Shown: in pieces, positions 18,287 to 27,630 of the stretch
Numbering within the stretch: position 1 is the first letter of the stretch
Layout of the letters: the number at the start of each line of letters is the position of its first letter
Assembly (NCBI RefSeq): GCF_000718555.1
Contig: NZ_JOAN01000029.1
Span: 1 to 64,000 of the forward strand
Length of the DNA stretch: 64,000 nucleotides
Source: Micromonospora chokoriensis
GTDB taxonomy: Bacteria; Actinomycetota; Actinomycetes; Mycobacteriales; Micromonosporaceae
Direction: 5' to 3'
Made by a program: the position numbers and the translations under genes
The notes under the pieces: generated by a model
Told to the model about the DNA's origin: nothing
Seen by the model: only the letters and a program-made list of their open reading frames with translations
Database searches by the model: none

Positions 18287-19270
18287 ATGCAGACCGTTCA
18301 GCGCCGTACGCTGCCGCTTCGTCTCCCTCGGGTCCGCCCCGGTGGTGTCCTGCCGATCCTCGCGATCCTCGCGGTGCTGGTGGTGCTCGTCGGCATCCGG
18401 CAGCCCGATTTCCTCGCCCCGCCGTCGCTGATGTCCTTCCTCGGTCGTTCGGCGCCGATCATCCTGCTCGCTGCCGGCCAGTACTTCGTGATCGTGTCCG
18501 GTGAGTTCGACCTCTCCGTCGGGTCCCTGGTCACCGCGCAGGTGGTCGTCGCGGCCCGGCTGATCGACGGCGACCCGACGCGCACCTGGCCGGTGGTGCT
18601 GCTCCTGCTCGCGTTCGGCGCGCTCGTCGGGCTGGTCAACGGCCTGATCACGACCCGGCTGCGGGTGCCGTCGTTCATCACCACCCTCGGCATGTTCCTG
18701 ATCCTCGTCGGCGCGGTCTACCTCTGGTCCGACGGTGCTCCGAAGGGTGGGCTCTCCGAGGAGTTCCGGCGGTTCGGTCGGCGGGCCTTCGAGGACGTGC
18801 CGGTGCTGGGCCGCGTGCCGTACGCGCTGCTGGTCCTGGTGGTCCTGGCGGTGGCGGCCGTGCTGCTGATGCGCTCCGACTTCGGTCGGACGCTTGTCGC
18901 CGTCGGCGACAACCCGCGCACCGCCGAGCTGAGCGGCGTACGCGTCTGGCGTACCCGGACCTTCGCCTTCATCCTCAGCGGGCTCGCGGCGGCGGTGGCG
19001 GCGATCCTGCTGGGCGGCTACAGCGGCGTCTCGTTCCAGGCCGGCGCGGGCCTGGAGTTCGGTGCGATCACCGCGGTCGTCCTCGGTGGCGTGGCGCTCG
19101 GCGGGGGCCGCGGCGCGGTCGTCGGGGCGATGCTCGGCGCGCTGACCCTCGAACTGCTCTTCGCTCTCATGAATTTCTACGGCGTCTCCGGCGCCCTCAG
19201 GTCGACCGTCCAGGGCGCGATCATCCTGCTCGCCGTGGCGGTCTCGGCATCGCGTTCTTCTTCGAGATAA
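18287..19270 (+). CDS. Ribose-type ABC transporter permease 2 (RbsC-like)
   Basis: A 327-residue membrane protein starting 2 bases after permease 1. It carries the same signature patches (GEFDLSVGS, LGGVALGGGRGA) and a similar number of membrane helices, so the pair probably arose by duplication. The start at ATG is followed by an Arg-rich cytoplasmic N-terminus, consistent with inside-positive topology. Confidence 0.92.
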   Translation: MQTVQRRTLPLRLPRVRPGGVLPILAILAVLVVLVGIRQPDFLAPPSLMSFLGRSAPIILLAAGQYFVIVSGEFDLSVGSLVTAQVVVAARLIDGDPTRTWPVVLLLLAFGALVGLVNGLITTRLRVPSFITTLGMFLILVGAVYLWSDGAPKGGLSEEFRRFGRRAFEDVPVLGRVPYALLVLVVLAVAAVLLMRSDFGRTLVAVGDNPRTAELSGVRVWRTRTFAFILSGLAAAVAAILLGGYSGVSFQAGAGLEFGAITAVVLGGVALGGGRGAVVGAMLGALTLELLFALMNFYGVSGALRSTVQGAIILLAVAVSASRSSSR

Positions 19271-19283
19271 AGGGGAAACCATA

Positions 19284-20465
19284 GTGCGACGTTCCATGGC
19301 GGCGCTTGCCGCCGTCACCCTGCTGTCCCTCGCCGCCTGTGCCACCGATGAGCCGGGCGCGAGCCCTTCGGGGAGCGCGACCGCTGCTGGTTCGGGCACC
19401 GGGGAGCAGTCGAAGTTCTTCGTGCAAGCCGACTACGACGCCGAGCTCGCGCTGCTCACCGCCGCCCCGACGGGTCCGGCCGACAAGCCGTGGGAGCAGG
19501 TGCTCAACCCGACGATGGTCGACACCGCCAAGTTCAAGAAGAGCGGCCCACACAAGATCTGCTTCTCCAACGCGGCGCTGAACAACCCGTGGCGGCAGGT
19601 CGGGTTCAAGACCATGCAGGCTGAGGTCGAGGCGCAGAAGAGCCGCATCAAGGAGTTCGTGCACGTCGACGCCGAGGGCAAGGACCAGAAGCAGATCGCG
19701 GACATCAACGACCTGCTCGGCAAGGGCTGCGACGCGCTCATCGTCTCGCCGAACACCACCGCCACGCTCACCCCGGCCGTCGAGGCGGCCTGCCAGGCCG
19801 GGCTGCCGGTCGTCGTCTTCGACCGCGGCGTCAACACGAAGTGCCCGGTGACGTTCATCAACCCCATCGGCGGTTACGGGTTCGGCCACGTTGGCGCCGA
19901 GTTCGTCAGTCAGAAGATGAAGCCCGGCGGCAAGGTCCTCGCCCTGCGGATCCTGCCCGGCGTGGACGTGCTGGAGACCCGCTGGTCGGCGGCGAAGGTG
20001 GCGTTCGACAAGGCGAAGGTCGACGTCGTCGGTGTCGAGTTCACCGACGGCGATCCGGCCAAGACCAAGAAGATCGTCGACGACTACATCCAGCGGTACG
20101 GCACGATCGACGGTGTCTGGATGGACGCCGGCGCGGTGGCCGTCGCGGCGGTCGAGGCGTTCCAGGACGCGGGCAAGCCGGTTCCGCCGATGAACGGTGA
20201 GGACCAGCTCGACTTCCTGAAGATCTGGAAGGACAAGAAGCTCACCGCCATCGCGCCGACGTACCCGACCTACCAGTGGCGTACGCCGATCATCGCGGCG
20301 CTGCGGATCCTCGACGGCCAGCAGGTGTCCAGCCCGTGGAAGCTGCCGCAGCCGACCGTCACCCAGGACAACCTGGACCAGTACCTCGACGCGGGCATGC
20401 CGCCGCTGCACTACGCGATGTGCGGCTGCACGGACCTGCCCGGTTACCCGCAGCGCTGGAAGTAG
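19284..20465 (+). CDS. Ribose-type ABC transporter substrate-binding lipoprotein
   Basis: A 393-residue periplasmic-binding-protein-like lipoprotein. Signal peptide ends with LAAC and the mature N-terminus is a Ser/Gly/Ala linker. It has the two-lobe fold of the RbsB/peripla_BP_4 group: an N-terminal strand ending HKICFSNAALNNPWRQ, then DINDLLGKGCDALIVSPNT and DRGVN. GTG start with AGGGGA upstream. It presents the sugar to the permeases just upstream. Its substrate is not determined from sequence. Confidence 0.92.
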   Translation: MRRSMAALAAVTLLSLAACATDEPGASPSGSATAAGSGTGEQSKFFVQADYDAELALLTAAPTGPADKPWEQVLNPTMVDTAKFKKSGPHKICFSNAALNNPWRQVGFKTMQAEVEAQKSRIKEFVHVDAEGKDQKQIADINDLLGKGCDALIVSPNTTATLTPAVEAACQAGLPVVVFDRGVNTKCPVTFINPIGGYGFGHVGAEFVSQKMKPGGKVLALRILPGVDVLETRWSAAKVAFDKAKVDVVGVEFTDGDPAKTKKIVDDYIQRYGTIDGVWMDAGAVAVAAVEAFQDAGKPVPPMNGEDQLDFLKIWKDKKLTAIAPTYPTYQWRTPIIAALRILDGQQVSSPWKLPQPTVTQDNLDQYLDAGMPPLHYAMCGCTDLPGYPQRWK

Positions 20466-20471
20466 GGCCCG

Positions 20472-21323
20472 ATGTACGCCATCGGCGTCAACCCGTGGGT
20501 GTGGGCCTCGCCGGTCGACGACAAGGCCCTGGCCGAGCTGATCCCGCGGATCGCCGCGTTCGGCTTCGACGCGGTCGAGCTGCCGATCGAGCAGCCCGGC
20601 GACTGGGATCCGGTGCGTACCCGGGACCTGCTGGCGGCGCACGGCCTCGTCGCCGCCGGCGTCTGCGCGGTCACCCCGCCGGGGCGGGACCTGGTCGACG
20701 CCGCGCCAGCGGTGGTCGAGTCGACGGTGGCGTACCTCATGGGCTGTGTGGCGAACGCGGCGGCCGTCGGCGCTGGATGCGTCGGCGGTCCCGTGTACGC
20801 CTCGGTCGGCCGCACCTGGCGGATGTCACCGGCGGCCCGCGCGGCCTGCTACGCGGACTTCCGGCGGGCCCTGGCGCCGGTGGCCGAGCGGGCGGGCGAG
20901 TTGGGCGTGAGCATCGGTGTCGAGGCGCTGAACCGCTACGAGACGAGCGTCGTCAACACGATGGAGCAGACCGTCGAGCTGATCGACGGTCTGCCCTCGA
21001 ACGTCGGCATCATGATCGATACCTACCACATGAACATCGAGGAAGCCGACCCCTACGCGGCCCTCGCCCTCGCCGGCCGGCACATCAAGCACGTCCAGGT
21101 CAGCGGCACCAACCGGGGCGCTCCCGGCGCTGACCACTTCGACTGGCCCCGCTTCTTCACCGTCCTGCGGGACACCGGCTACCAGGGCGCGATCTGCATC
21201 GAGTCGTTCACGGCGGAGAACGAGACCATCGCCACCGCCGCGGCGATCTGGCGCCCGTTGGCACCCTCGCAGGACCGTCTCGCCACGGATGGCCTGCGCT
21301 ATCTCCGGGAGATCCTCGGATGA
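20472..21323 (+). CDS. Sugar isomerase/epimerase (D-tagatose/D-psicose 3-epimerase-like)
   Basis: A 283-residue TIM barrel of the xylose-isomerase-like AP-endonuclease-2 fold. The four expected metal/catalytic residues are in place: Glu151 in GVEALNRYE, Asp183 in MIDTYHMN, His207 in IKHVQVS and Glu244 in CIESF, matching Glu152/Asp185/His211/Glu246 of known D-tagatose 3-epimerases. It would interconvert ketoses at C3 in the cytoplasm. It follows the binding protein by 6 bases, so the imported sugar is probably a ketose or becomes one. Its stop overlaps an ATG of the next reading frame. Confidence 0.9.
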   Translation: MYAIGVNPWVWASPVDDKALAELIPRIAAFGFDAVELPIEQPGDWDPVRTRDLLAAHGLVAAGVCAVTPPGRDLVDAAPAVVESTVAYLMGCVANAAAVGAGCVGGPVYASVGRTWRMSPAARAACYADFRRALAPVAERAGELGVSIGVEALNRYETSVVNTMEQTVELIDGLPSNVGIMIDTYHMNIEEADPYAALALAGRHIKHVQVSGTNRGAPGADHFDWPRFFTVLRDTGYQGAICIESFTAENETIATAAAIWRPLAPSQDRLATDGLRYLREILG

Positions 21324-21403
21324 CCGCCACGACCCGCCACCCCCGGGCTGGTCGAGGCCGTCCCACCACCCCCACCTCGTTCTCACGTCAGGAGCACCGT
21401 CCC

Positions 21404-23797
21404 GTGTCCTCGTCCATCTCGCCGCTGCGCCGACTGCTGGCTGGCGCCGCCGCGTCCGCGGTGACCGCCCTGGTCGCGGTGACCGCCTCGGCGTCCCCGG
21501 CCCTCGCGGCCACCACCACCCTCTACGCGTCACCCACCGGCACCGGCACCAGTTGCTCGGCCAGCCAACCGTGTGCGCTGAGCGCCGCGCAGACCGCGGT
21601 CCGGGCGATCAACAGCACGATGTCCGGCGACATCGTCGTGGAGTTGGCCAATGGCGCGTACCGGCTCTCGGCGCCGATGCGACTGACCGCCGCCGACTCG
21701 GGCAACAACGGCTATCAGGTGATCTGGCGGGCGGCCGCCGGCGCCCGTCCAACCATCACCGGGGCCCGGGCGGTCACCGGCTGGTCGCAGGTCGACGCCG
21801 GAAAGAACATCTGGCGCGCCAACGTCGGCGCCGGGCTCGACTCCCGGCAGCTCTACGTCAACGGAGCCGTCGCCACGCGAGCGCGGACCGCCGTGAACCG
21901 GTCCGACTTCACCTTCACGACCAGCGGCATGCGGTTCACCAACAGCGCGCTCAACTACCTCAACAACCTGGGCAACCAGAACCGGGTCGAGGTGGAGAGC
22001 GTCGGCTCGTTCACCGACCGGTACTCGCCGGTGCAGAGCATCAGCGGAAACTTCCTGACGATGCAGCAGCCCGCGTGGAACAACAACACCTTCGGGTTCG
22101 ACACCCTCTCCAGCCCGCACCGCGCCGGCCCCTTCTACCTGACCAACGCGTACGAGTTCCTGGACTCGGCGGGGGAGTGGTACCTCAACCCGAGCAACGG
22201 CCAGCTCAACTACATCCCCCTTGCCGGGCAGAACATGAGCTCCGTCAGCGTCGAGCTGCCGCAGTTGCAGTCCCTGGTCAACGTCGGCGGCACCCTCGAC
22301 GCGCCGGCGCACCACATCTCGTTCAGCGGCATCACCTTCACCGGCACCAGCTGGCTCGGCCCCAGCAGCAGCAACGGCTTCGCCGACCAGCAGACCGGTG
22401 CCCACATCACCGGCACGTGGTCCCGTCCGTCCGACGCGCTGACCTCCTGCCAGGCCGGCTGCCCCCAGTTCGAGGCCACCCGGCCGAACTGGAACCAGAT
22501 GCCCGCCGCCGTGCAGGTCTCCGCCGCCAACACCATCACCTTCAGCGACTCCCAGTTCGTCAACCTCGGGCAGACGGCCATCGGCATCGGTAACGACGCC
22601 AACGCGCACGCCAGCGGTGTCGGCCTGGCCGCCAGCAACATCACCGTCACCCGCTCCGAGATCGCCCGCAACTCCGCCGGTGGCATCGTGGTCGGCGGCG
22701 TACGCGCCGATGCCCACCACCCGAGCGACCAGCGCATGGTCAACCGCAACATCACCATCAGCAACAACCGGGTGCACGATCTCGGCCTGGAGTACCGAGG
22801 CGTCGTCTCGATCCTGACCACCTACGTGAACACGGCGACGGTCTCGTACAACGAGGTCTACAACATGCCGTACACCGGTCTGTCGGTCGGGTACGGCTGG
22901 GGCGCCAACGACGCCGGCGGCAGCCAGCACTACGCGAACCGGGGCCTGTACAACTACCAGCCGCGCTACACGACGGCGACCACCGCGGCCAACAACCAGG
23001 TCATCGGCAACTACGTGCACGACGTCATGCAGCAGATGACCGACGGCGGGTGCATCTACACGCTGTCGGCCAACCCGGGCGGGACCATCAACCAGAACTA
23101 CTGCCTGCGGACCAACGGCTGGTTCGGGCTCTACTTCGACGAGGGTTCCCGCTACTACACCGCCCGTAACAACGTGTTCTCCTCCACCGGCACCTGGGCC
23201 ACCGCCAACTACTGGTACGCGGAGAACATGGGCAACTTCACCGTCACCAACAACTGGTCGACGAACAACAGCACGAACGTGACCAATGGTGACCGCGGCA
23301 ACGTCGTCAACGGCAACGTCACGGTCAGCAACGGCAATTGGCCGTCGGGCGCGCAGACGGTGATCAACGCGGCTGGTGTGCAGAGCGGCGGCAGCACCAA
23401 CCCGCAGAACGTGCAGATCGTGGGCGTCCAGTCGGGCCGCTGTGCCGAGATCGGCAACTCCAGCACGACCAACGGCACGCAGGCCCAGATCTGGGACTGC
23501 ATCAGTGGTGCCACCAACCAGCGGTGGACCCACACCGCCAGCCGGCAGCTGATGGTCTACGGCACCAAGTGCCTGGACGCCTCCGGCCAGGGCACCACCA
23601 ACGGCACCACGGTGGTGATCTGGGACTGCAACGGCGGCACCAACCAGCAGTGGAACGTCAACGCCAACGGCACGATCACCGGAGTGCAGTCGGGCCTCTG
23701 TCTGGACGCGAACGCCGCCGGGACGGCGAACGGCACGAAGTTGATCCTCTGGGCCTGCAACGGCGGCACGAACCAGCAGTGGCAGCTGCGCAGCTGA
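21404..23797 (+). CDS. Secreted right-handed beta-helix protein with C-terminal CBM13
   Basis: A 797-residue exported protein. I chose GTG 21404 because it has AGGAG upstream and directly begins the signal peptide; ATG 21320 overlapping the epimerase stop is the alternative. After the signal (about 1-37) comes a long beta-helix with an N-terminal YASPTGTGTSC region, an RQLYVNG segment and many Asn-rich turns. The last 130 residues are a CBM13 with three QxW repeats. The beginning resembles GH141-type proteins (fucosidase/xylanase family), which is an inference; pectate-lyase-like relatives are the alternative. It could release the sugar imported by the operon. Confidence 0.8.
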   Translation: MSSSISPLRRLLAGAAASAVTALVAVTASASPALAATTTLYASPTGTGTSCSASQPCALSAAQTAVRAINSTMSGDIVVELANGAYRLSAPMRLTAADSGNNGYQVIWRAAAGARPTITGARAVTGWSQVDAGKNIWRANVGAGLDSRQLYVNGAVATRARTAVNRSDFTFTTSGMRFTNSALNYLNNLGNQNRVEVESVGSFTDRYSPVQSISGNFLTMQQPAWNNNTFGFDTLSSPHRAGPFYLTNAYEFLDSAGEWYLNPSNGQLNYIPLAGQNMSSVSVELPQLQSLVNVGGTLDAPAHHISFSGITFTGTSWLGPSSSNGFADQQTGAHITGTWSRPSDALTSCQAGCPQFEATRPNWNQMPAAVQVSAANTITFSDSQFVNLGQTAIGIGNDANAHASGVGLAASNITVTRSEIARNSAGGIVVGGVRADAHHPSDQRMVNRNITISNNRVHDLGLEYRGVVSILTTYVNTATVSYNEVYNMPYTGLSVGYGWGANDAGGSQHYANRGLYNYQPRYTTATTAANNQVIGNYVHDVMQQMTDGGCIYTLSANPGGTINQNYCLRTNGWFGLYFDEGSRYYTARNNVFSSTGTWATANYWYAENMGNFTVTNNWSTNNSTNVTNGDRGNVVNGNVTVSNGNWPSGAQTVINAAGVQSGGSTNPQNVQIVGVQSGRCAEIGNSSTTNGTQAQIWDCISGATNQRWTHTASRQLMVYGTKCLDASGQGTTNGTTVVIWDCNGGTNQQWNVNANGTITGVQSGLCLDANAAGTANGTKLILWACNGGTNQQWQLRS

Positions 23798-23814
23798 CCT
23801 AGCAGCTGGGCACC

Positions 23815-23857
23815 GACAGGTCCGGGCCGGGGCGACACGCCTCAGCCCGGACCTGTC
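23815..23857. terminator. Bidirectional terminator
   Basis: A perfect 13-bp stem (23815-23827 with 23845-23857) and a 17-base loop lie between the convergent beta-helix and GH32-like genes. Confidence 0.8.
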
Positions 23858-23860
23858 CGG

Positions 23861-24799
23861 TTACGGCCCTTCGGCCACGGCCAACCCGGCCGAGGCTTCG
23901 TAGCGCACGGGAATGGGGTCGGTGAGTTCCCCGACGAACGTTCCGTTGACGTGGTCGAGGAAACCGACGAGGGACCAGCCGTCGGCGGGTCCGGGGACCA
24001 ACCGAGGTGCGTACAGGTGCGGGTGCGTGAACGGCTGAGCGGATGCGATGTCCCACGGGCCGAGGGTGCTCTCGCCGGTCGCCACCCAGATCCGGTGGTC
24101 GTCGCGCCGCGCGCTGCCGGTGGCGTCGGTGGAGAAGAGCAGCAGCGGCTGCCCGTCGAGGACCGCGACCTGGGGCACCTCAAGGTGACCGAAGCCGGCC
24201 GGTGTCGACAGCGGCGGCGCGACGGTCCAGGTGACGAGGTCGGTGGAGGTGGCATGGCCGACGACGCCACGGGTGTTCGCCGGCCCCGTGTTGGCGCGGG
24301 CGGTGATGAGCATGTGCCAACCCTTGCCGTCCGGGTCGGGGAACACCCACGGATCACGCCACGCCTGCTCGTACCACAGCTCCTTGTCCAGCAGCTCGTA
24401 CCAGGTGGGGTCGGCCTGGACGATCGGCTCGGTGCCGTGCCGGTGCCAGGTGGTGAGGTCGTCGGAGACGGCCAGTCCGATGCGTTGGACGAGCCCGTCC
24501 TCGGCGCGACCGACCCCGGTGTAGAACAGGTACCACCGTCCGTCCGGCCCGCGGACCGTGCAGCCCGTCCAGGTCGCCAGGTCGTCCCAGCTGGGAGTGT
24601 CGGCGGGGACCAGGGCGTCGGCGACCAGACGCCACGAGCGCAGGTCCGTCGAGACGGCGTGGCCGATCGTGGCCCGGCGGTGGCGGCGGTGCGGATCGTG
24701 CAGGGCGCGGGACGCGCGCAGGAAGAACACGTGCCAGAGGCCGTTGTCGTCACGCGCGTACCAGCTGTCCCACACCCAGTGGTCGGGTAGGCGAAGCAT
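23861..24799 (-). CDS. Intracellular GH32-like glycosidase
   Basis: A 312-residue five-bladed propeller protein without signal peptide. It carries the three landmarks of GH32/GH68-type enzymes in altered form: Asp11 in WVWDSW, Arg148-Asp149-Pro150 in WRDPWVF and Glu207 in LEVPQ. It lacks the C-terminal beta-sandwich of classical invertases. Likely a beta-fructosidase or related glycosidase acting on an oligosaccharide in the cytoplasm. A LacI-type operator lies 15-30 bases before its start, and the importer at 26275 carries the same box, so import and cleavage are co-controlled. Substrate is not certain because the motif context is divergent. Confidence 0.8.
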   Translation of the reverse strand: MLRLPDHWVWDSWYARDDNGLWHVFFLRASRALHDPHRRHRRATIGHAVSTDLRSWRLVADALVPADTPSWDDLATWTGCTVRGPDGRWYLFYTGVGRAEDGLVQRIGLAVSDDLTTWHRHGTEPIVQADPTWYELLDKELWYEQAWRDPWVFPDPDGKGWHMLITARANTGPANTRGVVGHATSTDLVTWTVAPPLSTPAGFGHLEVPQVAVLDGQPLLLFSTDATGSARRDDHRIWVATGESTLGPWDIASAQPFTHPHLYAPRLVPGPADGWSLVGFLDHVNGTFVGELTDPIPVRYEASAGLAVAEGP

Positions 24800-24813
24800 G
24801 GTCGGAACCTAGC

Positions 24814-24829
24814 ACTAAACCGTTTTAGC
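24814..24829. promoter_or_regulatory. LacI operator copy 1
   Basis: On the minus strand this reads GCTAAA-ACGG-TTTAGT, one mismatch from a perfect palindrome. It covers the promoter/leader of the GH32-like gene and matches the boxes at 26064-26079 and 39109-39124. Confidence 0.75.
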
Positions 24830-24873
24830 GGCGGACGAGGCCAGCCCGACTGGCCGGTTCGGCGGGGCGGGGG

Positions 24874-25899
24874 TCAGCCGGCCGGAGGCGCGAGGGATTG
24901 GCGTCGGCGCAGGGGCATCGCCACGAGCGAGGGCTCGGCTGCGCCGCCGTCCAGAAGCAGCTCGACCGAGCGCCGTCCCATCTGCTCGTGCGGCAGCGCC
25001 GTGGTGGCCAGGCTGGGACGCAGCCAGGCGGCGATCGGGTCGTCGTCGAACGAGATGACCGAGATGTCCTCCGGGACGGTAAGCCCCGCCTCGCCGAGTG
25101 CCTGGTAGGCGCCGAAGGCCAGCCGGTCGTTCATGCAGATGATCGCGCTGGGGCGCTTCGGCTTGCTCAGCAGAGCGCGCATGGCGGCGTAACCGTGTTC
25201 GGGCAACCACTCGGCGCAGAAGCACTCGGCCAGCAGGCTGACGTCCGCCTCGCCCAGCGTCTGCCGGATGCCGTGCAGGCGGGCACGGGCGGCGAGCGAG
25301 ACCTCGGGGTCGTCCTCCTTGAGTCGGTTGCGGCCGATGAGCGCGATCGCGTCGCGGTGGCCAAGCTCCAGCAGGGCGGCGGCGACGCAGCGGCCGGCCC
25401 CCTCGTCGTCGGGGAGCACGCTGGGCAGGCCGTCGGGGCTGGTGGCGTTGAGCAGCACCACCGGGCCGCCGAGGATCGCGGCGGGCACCGTCAACCGGCG
25501 GGTCGCCATCGCCGCGTAGATCACGCCGTCGACCTGCCGGTCGAGGACAGCCTCGATCGCGTACTGCTCGAAGGTGGCGTCGCCCTGCGTCTCGGTGATG
25601 AGCAGGACGTGGTCGCGTTCACGAGCCGCGTCGAGGGCGCCGCGGATGAGGTCGCCGGCGAACCGGGTGGTGGCCACGATGTCGGACACGAACGCGATGG
25701 TCGCTGTCTTGCGGGTACGCAGGCTGCGCGCCGCGAGGTTGGGCCGGTAGCCGAGCTCCTCGGCGGCGGCGAACACGCGCTGGTGCGCCTCGGCTGAGAG
25801 TCGGGTGCCCTCTCTGCCGTTGAGCACCATCGACGCGGCCGTCTTGGACAGCCCGGCTCTGCGCGCGACGTCGGCGAGTGTTGCTCTGTTGCGGCCCAT
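24874..25899 (-). CDS. LacI-family transcriptional repressor
   Basis: A 341-residue regulator. N-terminal helix-turn-helix (LADVARRAGLSKTAASMVLN) with a hinge region, followed by a periplasmic-binding-protein-like sensor domain. It sits between the GH32-like gene and the divergent importer operon, both of which have a GCTAAA-N4-TTTAGC palindrome in front, so it almost certainly represses both until the imported sugar is present. The box in the divergent region could also regulate its own gene. The third box, 13 kb away, extends its control to a secreted esterase. Confidence 0.93.
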   Translation of the reverse strand: MGRNRATLADVARRAGLSKTAASMVLNGREGTRLSAEAHQRVFAAAEELGYRPNLAARSLRTRKTATIAFVSDIVATTRFAGDLIRGALDAARERDHVLLITETQGDATFEQYAIEAVLDRQVDGVIYAAMATRRLTVPAAILGGPVVLLNATSPDGLPSVLPDDEGAGRCVAAALLELGHRDAIALIGRNRLKEDDPEVSLAARARLHGIRQTLGEADVSLLAECFCAEWLPEHGYAAMRALLSKPKRPSAIICMNDRLAFGAYQALGEAGLTVPEDISVISFDDDPIAAWLRPSLATTALPHEQMGRRSVELLLDGGAAEPSLVAMPLRRRQSLAPPAG

Positions 25900-26274
25900 C
25901 AGTCCTCCGAATCAGGCGCGGCGCCACTGACGCCGCTCCTGCCCATCATGATGCGTCGCCGTCCGGGATCCCGCGTCGGTCGCGTCGGGCGTGGTGTGAC
26001 CCCGACGTTTCCGCACCGTTGCCAAGTTGTCCTTGACAGCTTCCCGTGCCACGCGCATGCTCTGCTAAATCAGTTTAGCGACCACTTCTGGTGCATCCAG
26101 AGGCGCCTTCGGTGGCCGTGCCGGGTTCCTTTTTGCTGACGGTACGGGTGCCGCGCTCGGGCGACTGGTCACGGCGTACGTGTCGTGGCCGCCACCGGAG
26201 TCGCGGTGGTCCCGGTGGAGCCGTCGCGCGGCCCCTGGGCCGCGCGACGCGTGGAGATGTCGAGGAGTCATGAA
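25900..26274. other. 375-base divergent control region
   Basis: This stretch has no convincing gene. It holds the lacI and importer promoters and the perfect-arm LacI operator at 26064-26079. GAGGAG at 26262-26267 serves the importer start. Confidence 0.6.
26064..26079. promoter_or_regulatory. LacI operator copy 2
   Basis: GCTAAA-TCAG-TTTAGC has perfect 6-bp arms, in the region between lacI and the importer operon. Confidence 0.8.
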
Positions 26275-27630
26275 ATGGCAGAATTGCTGACAAAGTTTCC
26301 GCGGCGGAGAACGGTGCTCCTCGCGTCGCTGCTGGCGGTCGGAATGACCGCGACGGCCTGTAGCGCGCCGGGGGAGGACCGGTCGTCGAACCCGACGTCC
26401 GACACCGCCGTCAAGACGGAGTTGGGGGCCGACCCGATCACCCTCCAGATGTACGCGGAGACCGGCTTCCCGCTGGCCAAGGCGTTGGCCGACGAGTTCT
26501 CCAAGCAGCACTCGAACGTCACGTTCAACATTCGCGAGGACCAGTTCACGGTGATCGTGGAGAACGCCCCGCGGGTGATGGCCTCGGACAACTCGCCCGA
26601 CATCATCCGACTCCCCACCATGGTCGACCTGGTCAAGGACGACCTGCTCAAGAACCTCGACCCGTACTTCACCGCGTACGGCTGGGACAAGTTCCCCGCC
26701 TCGCAGCTCATGCAGCTGCGGGTTGGCGAGAACACCCGGGGCACCGGCTCGCTGTACGGGATGGGGCTCGGTTACAGCGTCACCGGCGTCTTCTACAACA
26801 AGAAGCTGGCCACTCAGATCGGCATGACCCAGCCGCCGGCCACGGTCGCCGAGTTCGAGGAGTTGCTGGCCAAGGCGAAGACCGGCGGGGTCCAGCCGAT
26901 CATGCAGTTCAACAAGAACACCGCGGGCATCAACTTCCCGCACCAGGCGCTGCAGAACCAGTTCGGCGACCCGACCCAGGTCGCTGACTGGATCTTCCAG
27001 AAGCCGGGGGCCACCTTCGACACCCCGGCCGCCCTGAAGGCCACCCAGACCATCCAGAAGTGGGCGCAGGCCGGCTACTTCACCAAGGACGCCAACGCCC
27101 TGGACTACGCGGGCATGGTGGGGGAGTTCCAGAAGGGCAACGGCCTGTTCATGTTCAACGGCGACTGGGAGTCGGCCAACCTCGACAAGGCGATGCCCGG
27201 CAACGTGGGCTTCTTCCTCTTCCCCACCGAGTCTCCCGGTGCGAAGCACGTGGCGATGTCCGCCCCCAACACCTTCGGCGTCTCCGCCAAGGCCAAGAAC
27301 CCGGACGCCGCCGCGTACTTCCTGAACTGGGTCCACACCAACGCCAAGGCACGCGAGATCTCGGTGACGGTCGGCGGCTCCAGCCCCGGCGGCCCGAGTG
27401 ACCTGCCGGTGCCGAGCGCCGCCGAAAACACCGTGCTGGCCGAGACTCTGAAGGCGTCGCAGCAGCTCGGTGCGGAGAACGGCGCGGTGGACTTCACCGC
27501 GAACGCGACCGGCGGCATCTTCGCCGCCGCGATCACGCCGGAGATGCAGAAGCTGATCGCCGGCCAACAGACGCCCGAGGGGTACGTGAAGGCGGTCCAG
27601 GCCGAGTATCAGAAGGAACTGTCCCGATGA
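26275..27630 (+). CDS. Sugar ABC transporter substrate-binding lipoprotein
   Basis: A 451-residue CUT1-type extracellular binding protein. It has an Arg-rich signal peptide and a Cys near residue 29 in TATACSAPG, a slightly atypical lipobox. The YNKKLA and WIFQKPGA segments are typical of oligosaccharide binders. Start chosen at the ATG with GAGGAG eight bases upstream. It leads a four-gene operon with overlapping or nearly touching genes and is controlled by the LacI box 200 bases upstream. The GH32-like enzyme suggests a fructose- or pentose-containing oligosaccharide as ligand (inference). Confidence 0.92.
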   Translation: MAELLTKFPRRRTVLLASLLAVGMTATACSAPGEDRSSNPTSDTAVKTELGADPITLQMYAETGFPLAKALADEFSKQHSNVTFNIREDQFTVIVENAPRVMASDNSPDIIRLPTMVDLVKDDLLKNLDPYFTAYGWDKFPASQLMQLRVGENTRGTGSLYGMGLGYSVTGVFYNKKLATQIGMTQPPATVAEFEELLAKAKTGGVQPIMQFNKNTAGINFPHQALQNQFGDPTQVADWIFQKPGATFDTPAALKATQTIQKWAQAGYFTKDANALDYAGMVGEFQKGNGLFMFNGDWESANLDKAMPGNVGFFLFPTESPGAKHVAMSAPNTFGVSAKAKNPDAAAYFLNWVHTNAKAREISVTVGGSSPGGPSDLPVPSAAENTVLAETLKASQQLGAENGAVDFTANATGGIFAAAITPEMQKLIAGQQTPEGYVKAVQAEYQKELSR

